Shown here: positions 29,450-42,031 of the stretch, piece by piece
Layout of the letters: each line of letters begins with the position of its first letter
Numbering within the stretch: the first letter of the stretch is position 1
NCBI RefSeq assembly: GCF_000300455.3
Contig: NZ_CP007215.2
Coordinates: 1,054,001-1,118,000, forward strand
Reading direction: 5' to 3'
Length of the DNA stretch: 64,000 nucleotides
Source: Kosakonia sacchari SP1
GTDB taxonomy: Bacteria; Pseudomonadota; Gammaproteobacteria; Enterobacterales; Enterobacteriaceae
The notes under the pieces: generated by a model
What the model saw: the letters and a program-made list of their open reading frames with translations, nothing else
Databases searched by the model: none
Told to the model about the DNA's origin: nothing
Position numbers and translations under genes: made by a program

Positions 29450-30229
29450 TCAGAACATCACCTGGCCGCCGGTAACATTAATCGACTGACCGGTGCAGTA
29501 AGAGGCTTTGGGGCTGGCGTAAAACATCAGCACGTTCAGCACATCCTGGTAGTCGCAGCCGCGTTTGAGCGGCACTTTGTCGATGTAATATTGCTCAACT
29601 TCATCCGCCGCAATGCCCAGTTTGCTGGCATATTGCGGGATAAGCGACTGGAACATTGGCGATTTCAGCAGGTTACCCAACATCAACGAATGCACGGTAA
29701 TGCCGTACTCCGCCAGATCCAGCGCCAGTGATTGCGTTAAGCCCACGCCGCCGAACTTCGCCGCGCTGTAGCCGGAATTGTGTTTGCTGCCCACTTTGCC
29801 GGATTTGGAGTTGATTTGGATGATGCGCCCCTGAATGCCGTCGCGAATCATCAACTTAGCGAACTCGCGTGCGCAGAGGAAATAGCCCACCAGGTTCACC
29901 TGCAAGGAACGATCGAAATCGCCGAGCGCGAAGTCGCTGATAAATGCCGCTTTGGCGATACCGGCGCTGTAGACCAGCAAATCCGCGCGGCCAAAAATCT
30001 CATCCACGCCGCGCGCCAGCGCCAGCACGCTGTGCTCGCTGGTGGCGTCCGCACCAAAGCCGTAGGCCATCCCTTCGCCAAACTCGCTGTTAATCTCCTG
30101 GGCGACATTTGCCGCTTTATCACTTTGAATATCCACTACCGCCACGCGGTAACCTTCTGCGGCAAGCCCACGGCTAAGGAACGCCCCAAGGGTTTGTCCT
30201 CCGCCAATGACAACGGCAACCTGTTTCAT
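29450..30229 (-). CDS. srlD: Sorbitol-6-phosphate 2-dehydrogenase SrlD
   Basis: 259 residues, as in E. coli. It is an SDR enzyme with VVIGGGQTLGAFLSRGLA (cofactor), INSKSGKVGSKHNSGYSAAKFGG (Ser, Tyr-x3-Lys) and the C-terminal SINVTGGQVMF. It oxidises glucitol-6-P to fructose-6-P with NAD+, linking sorbitol uptake by SrlAEB to glycolysis. Confidence 0.96.
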   Translation of the reverse strand: MKQVAVVIGGGQTLGAFLSRGLAAEGYRVAVVDIQSDKAANVAQEINSEFGEGMAYGFGADATSEHSVLALARGVDEIFGRADLLVYSAGIAKAAFISDFALGDFDRSLQVNLVGYFLCAREFAKLMIRDGIQGRIIQINSKSGKVGSKHNSGYSAAKFGGVGLTQSLALDLAEYGITVHSLMLGNLLKSPMFQSLIPQYASKLGIAADEVEQYYIDKVPLKRGCDYQDVLNVLMFYASPKASYCTGQSINVTGGQVMF

Positions 30230-30246
30230 ACTCTTCTCCTTACGAC

Positions 30247-30609
30247 TTAAGCGACAAATTTCAAAATGCAGCCGGGGGCGATACCGTCCGGCACCGGGCC
30301 TGCGACGTGTACCGTTCCGGGGTATTCCGCCTGCGTTTGCCCATCGAAACGCAGGGTGATATGTCCCAATTCACGCAGATTCTGCTCGGCGACATCGCCG
30401 ACGGCGGTGACCGGGTAGCGACGATCGCCAAGTTCAAACTGCGCGCCAGGTAACAGCGCGCCCGAAAGCGCACCGTGGTTATGGATAAAACAGAACTCGG
30501 CGACATCCGCAGGCGCGCCTTCGCGGAAGGTAATCAGCATGTTGTCGCCCAGCGCGTCCGGGGCGCTCTCACCGATGTGGGTAATGGTGGTTTGATAAAT
30601 CACACTCAT
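30247..30609 (-). CDS. srlB: Sorbitol PTS EIIA component SrlB
   Basis: 120 residues from MSVIYQTTITHIGESA, starting at 30609. The EIIA(gut) fold has the phospho-His in EFCFIHNHGALSG. It takes phosphate from HPr and passes it to the EIIB part of SrlE. It starts 10 bases after the srlE stop, so the genes are tightly coupled. Confidence 0.93.
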   Translation of the reverse strand: MSVIYQTTITHIGESAPDALGDNMLITFREGAPADVAEFCFIHNHGALSGALLPGAQFELGDRRYPVTAVGDVAEQNLRELGHITLRFDGQTQAEYPGTVHVAGPVPDGIAPGCILKFVA

Positions 30610-30619
30610 AAAACACCCC

Positions 30620-32208
<1,589 letters not shown>

Positions 32209-32414
32209 TTAAATGTGTTATTTGTATCTCGTTATGAAAGAAAAAATGATCACTGTGAAAGTTTTTGCGAAAATGAGCGGAATTAAATGAACGCGTAATG
32301 GAAGATGAAAAAGTGAAGTGAGATCGCGTGCGCAGGCGTTACGACGCTTCCTTGTCGGTAGCCAGATGCTTTACCATACTTGCTCCTGGCTGATTCGTTT
32401 AAAATGGAAGTCCC

Positions 32415-33497
32415 ATGTTGAAGCGTTGTTACGCAGCATTACTGCCTGCGTTTGTTGTGCTCTGTGCTTGTAGCAGTAAACCCCCGCTTGCTGAAACCCC
32501 GCAAACCGCGTCGCCCGCGCCTTCCGGCGGTTTTCTGCTTGAGCCGCAGCACAATGTTCTGATGACCGGCGGTGACTTTGCCAATAACCCGGCGGCGGAG
32601 CAGTTCATCAATATGATGGTCAGCAAGCACGGTTTTGACCGCCAGCAACTGCACGAAATTCTCTCGCAGGCCAAACGTCTGGATTACGTGTTGCGCCTGA
32701 TGGATAAGCAAGCACCGACGACAGCGGGACCCAGCGGGCCGAACGGCGCCTGGCTGCGCTATCGCAAGCAGTTCATCACCCCGGACAACGTGCAAAATGG
32801 CGTGGCGTTCTGGAATCAGTATGAAGATGCGCTTAACCGTGCGTGGATGGTTTACGGCGTGCCGCCGGAAATTATCGTGGGCATTATCGGCGTGGAAACC
32901 CGCTGGGGCCGCGTGATGGGCAAAACGCGTATTCTCGACGGGTTAGCGACGCTGGCCTTCGCTTACCCGCGCCGCGCGGAGTATTTCGCCAGCGAGCTGG
33001 AGACGTTCCTGCTGATGGCGCGTGATGAGAGCGACGATCCGCTTGATCTGAAAGGTTCTTTCGCTGGCGCAATGGGCTATGGACAATTTATGCCCTCTTC
33101 GTACAAGCAGTACGCCGTCGATTTCAACGGCGACGGGCATATCAACCTGTGGGATCCGGTGGATGCCATTGGCAGCGTGGCGAACTACTTCAAACAGCAC
33201 GGCTGGGTGAAAGGCGATGTGGTGGCGATCCAGGCCAACGGCCAGGCGCCGGGGCTGGAAAATGGCTTTAAAACGAACTACAGCGTCGGGCAACTGGCGG
33301 CGGCGGGTTTAACGCCGCAACAGCCGCTGGGCGCGCATCAACAGGCGAGTCTGCTGCGACTTGATGTCGGCACCGGCTATGAGTACTGGTACGGTCTGCC
33401 AAACTTCTTCACTATCACCCGCTATAACCACAGCACACACTACGCGATGGCGGTCTGGCAGCTCGGCCAGGCGGTTTCACTGGCGCGCGTTCGCTGA
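32415..33497 (+). CDS. mltB: Membrane-bound lytic murein transglycosylase B
   Basis: 360 residues. It is a lipoprotein: lipobox Leu16-Cys-Ala-Cys19, so Cys19 is the lipidated residue and the enzyme sits on the outer membrane facing the periplasm. The catalytic Glu161 lies in GIIGVETRWGRVMG, and the SLT region GSFAGAMGYGQFMPSSYKQYAVDF is intact. It cleaves peptidoglycan to 1,6-anhydro-muropeptides. In E. coli the next gene is pncC; here a metal ABC operon is inserted. Confidence 0.95.
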   Translation: MLKRCYAALLPAFVVLCACSSKPPLAETPQTASPAPSGGFLLEPQHNVLMTGGDFANNPAAEQFINMMVSKHGFDRQQLHEILSQAKRLDYVLRLMDKQAPTTAGPSGPNGAWLRYRKQFITPDNVQNGVAFWNQYEDALNRAWMVYGVPPEIIVGIIGVETRWGRVMGKTRILDGLATLAFAYPRRAEYFASELETFLLMARDESDDPLDLKGSFAGAMGYGQFMPSSYKQYAVDFNGDGHINLWDPVDAIGSVANYFKQHGWVKGDVVAIQANGQAPGLENGFKTNYSVGQLAAAGLTPQQPLGAHQQASLLRLDVGTGYEYWYGLPNFFTITRYNHSTHYAMAVWQLGQAVSLARVR

Positions 33498-33505
33498 TCT
33501 CTCTC

Positions 33506-33523
33506 CCCCTCCTGCGGGAGGGG
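33506..33523 (+). terminator. Hairpin after mltB
   Basis: CCCCTCC (33506-33512) pairs with GGAGGGG (33517-33523), loop TGCG, 9 bases past the mltB stop. There is no T run, so it may be a weak terminator or a 3'-end stabiliser. Confidence 0.5.
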
Positions 33524-33563
33524 AATCTGAAACATTTCGATGCACTCCCGTTACGCATAGCGA

Positions 33564-33606
33564 TTTACTTAATCATTCATACTGACTATTGTTACGTTAT
33601 AACGTA
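33564..33606 (+). promoter_or_regulatory. Promoter with Zur-like box for the zinc ABC operon
   Basis: -35 TTTACT (33564-33569), a 17-base spacer and -10 TATTGT (33587-33592) predict a start near 33599. That start falls in the perfect palindrome TACGTTATAACGTA (33593-33606), whose GTTATAAC core resembles gamma-proteobacterial Zur sites. Repression by zinc-loaded Zur is inferred. Confidence 0.65.
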
Positions 33607-33618
33607 TGAGGTGTGTGA

Positions 33619-33729
33619 ATGATTCCCGTAACGCTGTTTTCCCTTTCCGGCACGATCCGCGTTGTGCTGGCGGCTGCGCTATTAGCGGTACTTTGGCTCC
33701 TGACAAGCTGGGCGGTTGCGCTGCCATGA
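33619..33729 (+). CDS. 36-residue hydrophobic peptide leading the metal ABC operon
   Basis: Too short for most gene finders. The ATG at 33619 has GAGG 7 bases upstream. The peptide starts MIPVTLFSLSGTIR, followed by one predicted membrane helix (VVLAAALLAVLWLLTSWAVAL). Its TGA overlaps the ATG of the ATPase gene as ATGA, a classic coupling junction. It is the first frame after the Zur-like box. I do not recognise a family. It may be a transporter accessory peptide, a translational coupler, or both; coding is inferred from the start signals and coupling. Confidence 0.6.
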   Translation: MIPVTLFSLSGTIRVVLAAALLAVLWLLTSWAVALP

Positions 33730-34400
33730 TTGAACTTGATCATCTGGTCGCAGGCTACGATCGCCTTGCGATCACCCCGGCGCTGTGCGGCACGCTGGCG
33801 CGCGGCAGCATGACGGCGATTGTTGGCGCGAACGGCTGCGGCAAATCGACACTGTTAAAAACACTGGCCGGATTTTTACCGCCGGTGAGCGGCATTCTGC
33901 ACTGGCAACCGGCGCGGCCAGTCATCGGCTGGCTGGCGCAGCGCCACGCGCTGGAATCACAATTTCCGCTCACCGTGCAGGATGTGGTGAGTATGGGCTG
34001 CTGGCCGCGCGTTTCGCTGTTTCGTGGATTGAACCGCGATGCCCGTAGCCGAATCGCCCAGGGGCTGGAGCGTGTTGGGCTGGCGGCAATGGCGCACGAG
34101 ACAATTGATACACTTTCCGGCGGGCAGTTTCAGCGCATGCTGTTTGCCCGCGTCTGGGTGCAGAACGCGCCGCTGGTCATGCTCGACGAGCCGTTTACCG
34201 GTATTGATGAAGCCACATCGCAACTGTTGATGGAGCAGATTGTGGACATGCATCGCGGCGGGCAAACCATTCTTGCCGTGCTGCACGATAGCGAGCGCGT
34301 GTCTCGCTATTTCCCGCAAACATTACGCCTCGACGAACGCGTGGCGCAGTGGGGCGCGACAGCGCCTGTCGCGGCAAAAGATGAGGTGTGCAGCGCATGA
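33726..34400 (+). CDS. Zinc/manganese-type ABC transporter ATP-binding protein
   Basis: 224 residues from MIELDHLVAGYDRL. Walker A is GANGCGKST, signature LSGGQFQRMLFAR, Walker B MLDEPFTGID, and the switch His is VLHDS. It powers import of a divalent cation through the next gene's permease. Both junctions are ATGA overlaps. It is short for the family, lacking C-terminal extensions. ZnuC- and MntB-type ATPases look alike; the binding protein decides for zinc. Confidence 0.9.
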   Translation: MIELDHLVAGYDRLAITPALCGTLARGSMTAIVGANGCGKSTLLKTLAGFLPPVSGILHWQPARPVIGWLAQRHALESQFPLTVQDVVSMGCWPRVSLFRGLNRDARSRIAQGLERVGLAAMAHETIDTLSGGQFQRMLFARVWVQNAPLVMLDEPFTGIDEATSQLLMEQIVDMHRGGQTILAVLHDSERVSRYFPQTLRLDERVAQWGATAPVAAKDEVCSA

Positions 34401-35260
34401 TCTGGCATCTCTTTTTCCAGCCGTTTATCGAATTTGGTTTTATGCGCCGCGCATTGGTGGTGTGTCTGGCGCTCTCCATCAGCACCACGGCGCTGGGCGT
34501 TTTTTTGCTGTTGCGCCGCATGAGCTTGATGGGCGACGCGCTGTCGCACGCCATTCTGCCTGGTGTGGCGGTGGGTTATTTGCTAAGCGGCATGTCGCTG
34601 CTGGCGATGAGTATCGGCGGTTTTATCGCCGGTATCACCGTTGCGCTGGTGGCCGGTTGGGTAAGCCGCCGCACGCCGCTTAAAGAGGACGCCAGCTTTG
34701 CCGGTTTCTACCTTGGCTCGTTGGCACTCGGCGTCACGCTGGTTTCGTTGCGCGGCTCCAGTATTGATCTGCTGCATCTGCTGTTTGGTTCGATTCTGGC
34801 GGTCGATCGCGACTCGGCGCTGTTTGTCGCGGGAGTGGCCAGCCTGACGTTGCTGGTGCTGGCGTTTTGCTATCGCGGCATGGTCAGTGAAGCGTTCGAC
34901 AGCGCGTTTTTGCAGGTTAATTCGGCGCGTGCGCCGGGTCTGCTGCACGGGCTGTTTCTGGCGTTGCTGGTGCTCAACTTGGTGGCCGGGTTTCAGGTGC
35001 TCGGCACATTGATGGCTGTGGGCGTGATGATGCTCCCCGCTGTGGCGGCGCGCTGCTGGGCGCGGACATTACCGGGATTATTGCTGCTGGCGGCCAGCAT
35101 TGGCGCGCTGTGCGCCTGGCTTGGGTTAAGCCTGTCGTGGATGGCGGGGTTGCCCGCTGGACCGGCGATTGTGCTGACTGCCAGTATTGTCTTCTTTTTT
35201 TCCATTTTATTCGGCACGCGCAGTGGGCTGGCTCACAGCCTGCGCGCACTTTTAACTTAG
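34397..35260 (+). CDS. Zinc/manganese-type ABC transporter permease
   Basis: 287 residues from MIWHLFFQPFIEFGF, overlapping the ATPase stop as ATGA. About eight to nine membrane helices are seen, with ABC-3 family blocks (LLLRRMSLMGDALSHAILPGVAVGYLL; VLGTLMAVGVMMLPAVAARCWAR). It forms the inner-membrane channel. An upstream in-frame GTG (34388) is less likely. Confidence 0.9.
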   Translation: MIWHLFFQPFIEFGFMRRALVVCLALSISTTALGVFLLLRRMSLMGDALSHAILPGVAVGYLLSGMSLLAMSIGGFIAGITVALVAGWVSRRTPLKEDASFAGFYLGSLALGVTLVSLRGSSIDLLHLLFGSILAVDRDSALFVAGVASLTLLVLAFCYRGMVSEAFDSAFLQVNSARAPGLLHGLFLALLVLNLVAGFQVLGTLMAVGVMMLPAVAARCWARTLPGLLLLAASIGALCAWLGLSLSWMAGLPAGPAIVLTASIVFFFSILFGTRSGLAHSLRALLT

Positions 35261-35272
35261 CAAGGGGAAATG

Positions 35273-36151
35273 ATGAAACGGACAGGGCTTATTCTGGCGC
35301 TGGCGCTCGGCCTGGTGGCGCAGGGCGCAATGGCAAAAACATTAAATGTGGTCGCCAGCTTCTCGATTCTGGGCGATATCACCCAGCAGGTTGGCGGCGA
35401 TCACGTCAAGGTGACGACGCTGGTGGGGCCGGATGGCGATCCGCACACCTTTGAACCTTCGGCGAAAGACAGTGCTCTGCTTAATAGCGCCGATGTGGTG
35501 GTGGTGAACGGCCTGGGGCTCGAAGGTTGGCTGGACCGGCTGGTGAAAGCCTCTGGTTTTAAAGGCCAGCTTGTCGTCGCATCAACCGGCGTTGCAACGC
35601 ATACGCTGGAAGAAGATGGCGCAACAGTGACCGATCCCCACGCCTGGAACAGCGCCGCCAATGGCGCACTGTACGCAAAGAATATTCTTGCCGCGCTGGT
35701 GAAAGCCGATCCGGCTGACGAAGCTGCGTTGAATGCCTCCGGTCAGCGTTATATCGACCAGTTAAACAAGCTGGATAGCTGGGCGAAAGAGCGTTTCAGC
35801 GCGGTACCGCTGGCGAAACGTAAAGTGCTGACCAGCCACGATGCGTTTGGCTATTTTGCTCGCGCTTACGGCGTTGATTTCATGGCACCGCAAGGCATCT
35901 CTTCAGAAAGTGAAGCCAGCGCCGCACAGGTGGCCTCGCTTATCAAACAGATTAAAGCCGATGGCGTGAAAGTGTGGTTTATGGAAAACCAACTGGACCC
36001 ACGGCTGGTGAAACAGATCGCCAGCGCAACCGGCGCGCAACCGGGCGGCGAGCTTTATCCGGAAGCGTTAAGTGCCAAAGGCGGGGTGGCAGATAACTAT
36101 CAGAAAGCCTTTCGTCACAACGTCGACACTATCTATAACAGCATGAAGTAA
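35273..36151 (+). CDS. Zinc-type ABC transporter periplasmic binding protein
   Basis: 292 residues. The ATG at 35273 fits the AAGGGG site better than the ATG three bases earlier. A signal peptide ends near GAMA|KTLNVV. Cluster A-I metal ligands are His58 (GDPHTFEPS), His123 (DPHAWNS) and His189 (TSHDAFGYFARAYG). In manganese proteins of the PsaA kind the third position is Glu; His here points to zinc, in line with the Zur-like box. The His-rich loop common in ZnuA is absent. The operon is not at this place in E. coli K-12. Confidence 0.9.
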   Translation: MKRTGLILALALGLVAQGAMAKTLNVVASFSILGDITQQVGGDHVKVTTLVGPDGDPHTFEPSAKDSALLNSADVVVVNGLGLEGWLDRLVKASGFKGQLVVASTGVATHTLEEDGATVTDPHAWNSAANGALYAKNILAALVKADPADEAALNASGQRYIDQLNKLDSWAKERFSAVPLAKRKVLTSHDAFGYFARAYGVDFMAPQGISSESEASAAQVASLIKQIKADGVKVWFMENQLDPRLVKQIASATGAQPGGELYPEALSAKGGVADNYQKAFRHNVDTIYNSMK

Positions 36152-36169
36152 CCGGCAGTAAGCCATGCA

Positions 36170-36193
36170 GGCCAGCGTTCGCTGGCCTTTTTT
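36170..36193 (+). terminator. Terminator of the zinc ABC operon
   Basis: GGCCAGCG (36170-36177) pairs with CGCTGGCC (36180-36187), followed directly by six T. It is a strong intrinsic terminator. Confidence 0.9.
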
Positions 36194-36287
36194 CGGAAGC
36201 ATCCTCGTAAATTCGCCATCCCGTCCCCATATTTTCGCGGAAAGTGGTATCTTTTCCGCCACAGTTTTTAGACGCACGGGAACCATC

Positions 36288-36782
36288 ATGACGGACAATG
36301 AATTAATGCAGCTCAGCGAACGCATCGGGCTGGCGCTTAAGGCGCGCGGCGCGACGCTGACTACAGCGGAGTCCTGTACCGGCGGCTGGGTGGCGAAGGT
36401 GGTAACCGATATCGCTGGCAGTTCCGCCTGGTTTGAACGCGGGTTTGTTACCTACAGTAATGAAGCGAAAGCCCAAATGATTGGCGTACAACCCGCCACG
36501 CTGGATGCGCACGGCGCGGTCAGCGAGCAGGTAGTGGTCGAGATGGCGATTGGTGCGCTTAAAGCGGCGCGCGCCAACTATGCGATTTCCATCAGCGGCA
36601 TCGCCGGGCCGGATGGCGGCAGCGACGAGAAGCCGGTTGGCACTGTTTGGTTTGGCATTGCCAGCGTCAGCGGAGAAGGGATTACGCGCCGTGAATGCTT
36701 CCCTGGCGATCGTGAAGCGGTGCGCAGACAGGCCACCGCCTATGCTCTGCAAACCCTTTGGCAACATTTTCTACAAAATGCT

Positions 36783-36785
<3 letters not shown>
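36288..36785 (+). CDS. pncC: Nicotinamide-nucleotide amidase PncC
   Basis: 165 residues from MTDNELMQLSERIGLAL, E. coli YgaD length. CinA C-terminal domain: TTAESCTGGWVAKVVTDIAGSSAWFERGFVTYSNEAK and SGIAGPDGGSDEKPVGTVWFG. It converts NMN to nicotinic acid mononucleotide plus ammonia in NAD recycling. It lies just ahead of recA, as in E. coli. Confidence 0.95.
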
Positions 36786-37939
<1,154 letters not shown>

Positions 37940-37956
37940 TAATTTGAATGGTAATC

Positions 37957-37980
37957 AAGGGCTGCTGATGCAGCCCTTTT
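37957..37980 (+). terminator. recA terminator
   Basis: AAGGGCTGC (37957-37965) pairs with GCAGCCCTT (37970-37978), loop TGAT, ending in TTTT. Read-through gives recX, as known in E. coli. Confidence 0.9.
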
Positions 37981-38007
37981 GCTTTTCTACGCATACAGGA
38001 TCAAGCC

Positions 38008-38508
38008 ATGTCTGAAAATCCTTCTCGACGCTCCGCCGTTTCCCGCCTGCGTGACAGAGCGATGCGGATTCTGGCGATGCGCGATCACAGCGAAAAAGAG
38101 TTTCGTCGCAAATTAACCGCGCCAGTAATGAGTAAAAACGGCCCGGAAGAACTGGATATCACGCCGGAAGAGGTCGCAGAGGTCGTTGCGTGGTGTCTGG
38201 AGCATAACTTTCTTGATGACATACGCTTTGTGCGCCAGTTTATCGCCAGCCGTGCGCGTAAAGGTTATGGTCCGGCGCGCATTCGACAGGAATTAAACCA
38301 GAAAGGGATCTCGCGCGAAGACAGCGAAAGCGCACTACGCGAATGCGATATTGATTGGGTGGAGAGTGCCCGTGCGCAGGCGCAGCGCAAATATGGTGAA
38401 CCGCTACCGACTGAATATGCGGCGAAAGTAAAAGTGCAGCGTTTTTTGCTCTATCGCGGCTTTATGCAGGAAGATATTCAGGAAATATGGCGAAATTTTG
38501 CCGACTGA
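38008..38508 (+). CDS. recX: RecA regulator RecX
   Basis: 166 residues, E. coli length. The RecX repeat fold is seen in [57 protein letters not shown] and [13 protein letters not shown]. It limits RecA filament growth and ATPase activity. Expression comes from recA read-through past the hairpin at 37957. Confidence 0.96.
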   Translation: MSENPSRRSAVSRLRDRAMRILAMRDHSEKEFRRKLTAPVMSKNGPEELDITPEEVAEVVAWCLEHNFLDDIRFVRQFIASRARKGYGPARIRQELNQKGISREDSESALRECDIDWVESARAQAQRKYGEPLPTEYAAKVKVQRFLLYRGFMQEDIQEIWRNFAD

Positions 38509-38637
38509 GCGCATACGGGATTTTACTTCGCAGTAAAGAAAACTTATCTTATTCCCACTTTTTCCAGTAGCTGGCGTGTTTTCCATGTATGGCAACGGCC
38601 AGTTACCACATTTCGTTAGCTTGATTTCAGGATAATT

Positions 38638-41268
38638 ATGAGCAAGAGCACCGCTGAGATCCGTCAGGCGTTTCTCGATTTTTTCCATAGTAAGGGACAT
38701 CAGGTAGTTGCCAGCAGCTCCCTGGTACCGAATAACGACCCGACTCTGCTGTTTACCAACGCCGGGATGAACCAGTTCAAGGATGTATTCCTTGGGCTCG
38801 ACAAACGTAATTATTCCCGCGCTACCACAGCACAGCGTTGCGTTCGTGCTGGTGGTAAACACAACGACCTGGAAAACGTCGGTTACACCGCACGCCATCA
38901 CACATTCTTTGAAATGCTGGGCAATTTTAGCTTCGGCGACTACTTCAAACATGATGCTATTCAGTACGCATGGGAACTGCTGACCGGTGAGAACTGGTTC
39001 AACCTGCCGAAAGAGCGTCTGTGGGTGACGGTATACGAAACGGACGACGAAGCGTACGAAATCTGGGAAAAAGAAGTGGGCGTGCCGCGCGAGCGCATTA
39101 TCCGCATCGGCGATAATAAAGGTGCCGCTTACGCCTCCGACAACTTCTGGCAGATGGGCGATACCGGTCCGTGCGGCCCATGCACCGAGATTTTCTACGA
39201 TCACGGCGACCATATCTGGGGTGGCCCTCCGGGCAGCCCGGAAGAAGACGGCGACCGCTATATCGAAATCTGGAACATCGTCTTTATGCAGTTCAACCGC
39301 CAGGCTGATGGCACCATGGAACCGCTGCCGAAGCCGTCCGTGGATACCGGTATGGGCCTGGAACGCGTTGCCGCAGTGCTGCAACATGTGAATTCCAACT
39401 ATGAAATCGACCTGTTCGCGAAGCTGATTCAGGCGGTGGCAAACGTGACCGGCGCGACCGATTTGGGTAACAAATCCCTGCGCGTAATCGCTGACCACAT
39501 CCGTTCCTGTGCCTTCCTGATCGCCGATGGCGTCATTCCGTCGAACGAAAACCGTGGCTATGTGCTGCGTCGTATCATTCGTCGTGCGATTCGCCATGGC
39601 AACATGCTGGGCGCGAAGGACACCTTCTTCTATAAGCTGGTTGGCCCGCTGATCGCGGTGATGGGTTCCGCCGGGAAAGATCTGCAACGCCAGCAGGCTC
39701 AGGTTGAGCAGGTTCTGAAAACCGAAGAAGAGCAGTTTGCACGTACGCTGGAGCGCGGTCTGGCGCTGCTGGACGAAGAGCTGGCAAAACTGAAAGGCGA
39801 TACGCTGGACGGCGAGACCGCTTTCCGCCTGTACGACACTTATGGCTTCCCAGTGGATTTAACCGCCGATGTCTGTCGTGAGCGTAACCTGAAAGTTGAC
39901 GAAGCAGGTTTTGAAGCCGCGATGGAAGAGCAACGCCGTCGCGCACGCGAATCCAGCGGTTTCGGCGCAGATTACAACGCAATGATCCGCGTTGATGGCG
40001 CGTCAGAATTTAAAGGCTATGACCATCTGGAACTGAACGGCAAAGTGACTGCGCTGTTTGTCGACGGTAAGTCAGTGAATGTGATTGCCGCAGGTCAGGA
40101 AGCGGTGGTTGTTCTCGATGAGACGCCGTTCTACGCCGAGTCTGGCGGCCAGGTGGGCGACAAAGGCGAACTGAAAGGTAATGGCTTTGCCTTTGCCGTA
40201 CAGGATACGCAGAAATACGGTCAGGCGATTGGTCATCTCGGTAAGCTGAATAGCGGTTCGCTGAAAGTCGGCGACGGCGTGAAAGCGGAAGTTGATGAAG
40301 CGCGTCGTGCGCGTATTCGCCTCAACCACTCTGCAACACACCTGATGCATGCCGCGCTGCGCGATGTGCTCGGTACGCATGTGGCGCAGAAAGGCTCTCT
40401 GGTGAACGACAAAGCGCTGCGCTTTGACTTCTCCCATTTTGAAGCCATGAAACCATCGGAAATCCGTGCGGTAGAAGATCTGGTGAACGCGCAAATTCGC
40501 CGTAACCTGCCAATCGAAACCAACATCATGGATCTGGAAGCAGCAAAAGCGAATGGTGCAATGGCGCTGTTTGGCGAGAAATACGAAGATCGCGTGCGCG
40601 TGCTGCGCATGGGTGATTTCTCGACTGAGCTCTGCGGTGGCACACATGCTTCCCGCACCGGTGATATCGGTCTGTTCCGCATTGTGTCTGAGTCTGGCAC
40701 AGCGGCGGGCGTGCGCCGTATTGAAGCGGTAACCGGTGAAAGCGCGATTGCCAGCCTGCATGCGCAGAGTGACCAGTTGCATGATGTCGCGCAGTTGCTG
40801 AAAGGCGATAGCCAGAACCTCGGCGATAAAGTGCGTACTGTTATTGAACGTACTCGCCAGCTGGAAAAAGAGTTGCAGCAGCTTAAAGAGCAGGCCGCGG
40901 CGCAGGAGAGCGCTAGCCTGTCCGGTAAAGCTATCGATCTTAACGGCGTAAAACTGCTGGTTAGCGAACTGGCCGGCGTCGAGCCGAAAATGCTGCGTAC
41001 CATGGTAGACGATCTGAAAAACCAACTGGGTGCTTCAGTGATTGTGCTTGCCACCGTGGCGGAAGGAAAAGTTTCCCTGATTGCGGGTGTGTCGAAGGAT
41101 GTGACCGACCGTGTGAAAGCAGGGGAATTGATTGGTATGGTTGCCCAGCAGGTCGGGGGTAAAGGTGGCGGACGTCCGGATATGGCGCAAGCCGGCGGTA
41201 CTGATGTAGCCGCACTGCCTGCCGCTCTCGCCAGTGTAAAAGACTGGGTAAGCGCTAAACTGTCATAA
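38638..41268 (+). CDS. alaS: Alanyl-tRNA synthetase
   Basis: 876 residues, E. coli length. Class II motifs are at the N-terminus ([42 protein letters not shown]), the editing domain has [16 protein letters not shown] and [20 protein letters not shown], and the C-Ala domain ends [15 protein letters not shown]. It charges tRNA-Ala and edits Ser and Gly errors. It lies between recX and csrA, as in E. coli. Confidence 0.99.
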   Translation: MSKSTAEIRQAFLDFFHSKGHQVVASSSLVPNNDPTLLFTNAGMNQFKDVFLGLDKRNYSRATTAQRCVRAGGKHNDLENVGYTARHHTFFEMLGNFSFGDYFKHDAIQYAWELLTGENWFNLPKERLWVTVYETDDEAYEIWEKEVGVPRERIIRIGDNKGAAYASDNFWQMGDTGPCGPCTEIFYDHGDHIWGGPPGSPEEDGDRYIEIWNIVFMQFNRQADGTMEPLPKPSVDTGMGLERVAAVLQHVNSNYEIDLFAKLIQAVANVTGATDLGNKSLRVIADHIRSCAFLIADGVIPSNENRGYVLRRIIRRAIRHGNMLGAKDTFFYKLVGPLIAVMGSAGKDLQRQQAQVEQVLKTEEEQFARTLERGLALLDEELAKLKGDTLDGETAFRLYDTYGFPVDLTADVCRERNLKVDEAGFEAAMEEQRRRARESSGFGADYNAMIRVDGASEFKGYDHLELNGKVTALFVDGKSVNVIAAGQEAVVVLDETPFYAESGGQVGDKGELKGNGFAFAVQDTQKYGQAIGHLGKLNSGSLKVGDGVKAEVDEARRARIRLNHSATHLMHAALRDVLGTHVAQKGSLVNDKALRFDFSHFEAMKPSEIRAVEDLVNAQIRRNLPIETNIMDLEAAKANGAMALFGEKYEDRVRVLRMGDFSTELCGGTHASRTGDIGLFRIVSESGTAAGVRRIEAVTGESAIASLHAQSDQLHDVAQLLKGDSQNLGDKVRTVIERTRQLEKELQQLKEQAAAQESASLSGKAIDLNGVKLLVSELAGVEPKMLRTMVDDLKNQLGASVIVLATVAEGKVSLIAGVSKDVTDRVKAGELIGMVAQQVGGKGGGRPDMAQAGGTDVAALPAALASVKDWVSAKLS

Positions 41269-41506
41269 TTACAAAGCGAAAGCAGACGGCATAACCTTGC
41301 GGTTATGGCGTTGTTGCCACTACGCTATTGATAACGATAAAGTCAGGTTGAAGTCTTGTATATCGGCTAAACTTAGGTTTAACAGAATGTAATGCCGTGA
41401 CTGCTTACACTTAGGTGTTTGTCATCGCTTACTTTTTGGCGTTATATGATGGATAATGCCGGGATACAGAGAGACCCGACTCTTTTAATCTTTCAAGGAG
41501 CAAAGA

Positions 41507-41692
41507 ATGCTGATTCTGACTCGTCGAGTTGGTGAAACCCTCATGATTGGGGATGAGGTCACTGTGACTGTATTAGGGGTTAAGGGTAACCAGGTTCGTA
41601 TCGGCGTTAACGCCCCTAAAGAAGTTTCCGTTCACCGTGAAGAGATCTACCAGCGTATCCAGGCTGAAAAATCACAGCAGTCGAACTACTGA
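41507..41692 (+). CDS. csrA: Carbon storage regulator CsrA
   Basis: 61 residues: [20 protein letters not shown] through the RNA-contact region [16 protein letters not shown]. The dimeric RNA-binding protein blocks or stabilises target mRNAs at GGA motifs. Its own ribosome site, AAGGAG (41495-41500), carries a GGA, consistent with the known autorepression. The 238-base gap after alaS carries its promoters. Confidence 0.98.
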   Translation: MLILTRRVGETLMIGDEVTVTVLGVKGNQVRIGVNAPKEVSVHREEIYQRIQAEKSQQSNY

Positions 41693-41702
41693 TGCTATTA
41701 TC

Positions 41703-41729
41703 GCGTCTCGCTGTTTCCCAGCGAGACGC
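41703..41729 (+). terminator. Hairpin after csrA
   Basis: GCGTCTCGCTG (41703-41713) and CAGCGAGACGC (41719-41729) form a perfect 11-bp stem with loop TTTCC. There is no T run; it is the likely csrA transcript end or a processed 3' structure. Confidence 0.6.
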
Positions 41730-41939
41730 AACACCACCTTCTGATTTTCCCCTCGTTACGTTTCCTTTTTATTTCATACTCGTTGTTTTCCTCTGTTACG
41801 CGCTTTTGAACGGGGCATGCGTTTGCTATTTTTCTATAGCGAAACGGCAGAAATTCTGCTGATAAAACATCCTTTTTGGCCTTTTTGCAGGCTAATTGCC
41901 TGCGAAGTGTGCAAACGATTCAGGGGCTGGAAAAAGTGT

Positions 41940-41967
41940 TTGACTTATAAGTCCCAGAAAGTAATAT
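41940..41967 (+). promoter_or_regulatory. Promoter of the serV-argV tRNA operon
   Basis: -35 TTGACT (41940-41945), a 16-base spacer and -10 TAATAT (41962-41967) are followed by a GC-rich stretch (GTGCGCCACGCAG) like the discriminator of stringently controlled stable-RNA promoters. The rest of the 339-base csrA-serV gap holds only the hairpin at 41703; I see no gene in it. Confidence 0.7.
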
Positions 41968-42031
41968 GTGCGCCACGCAGCGACGATGAGCCCTTAACAA
42001 GTTCTTCGAAGCACTCGAAAGAGGCGCGTGT

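Noticed and set aside
38404-39687. 427-codon open frame antisense to recX and alaS
   Set aside because: It is the shadow of alaS codon use, has no family features and no ribosome site; alaS is certain on the other strand.
41290-41307. Hairpin CATAACC-TTGC-GGTTATG after alaS as a terminator
   Set aside because: The stem is short and not followed by a T run; the region more likely carries csrA promoters.
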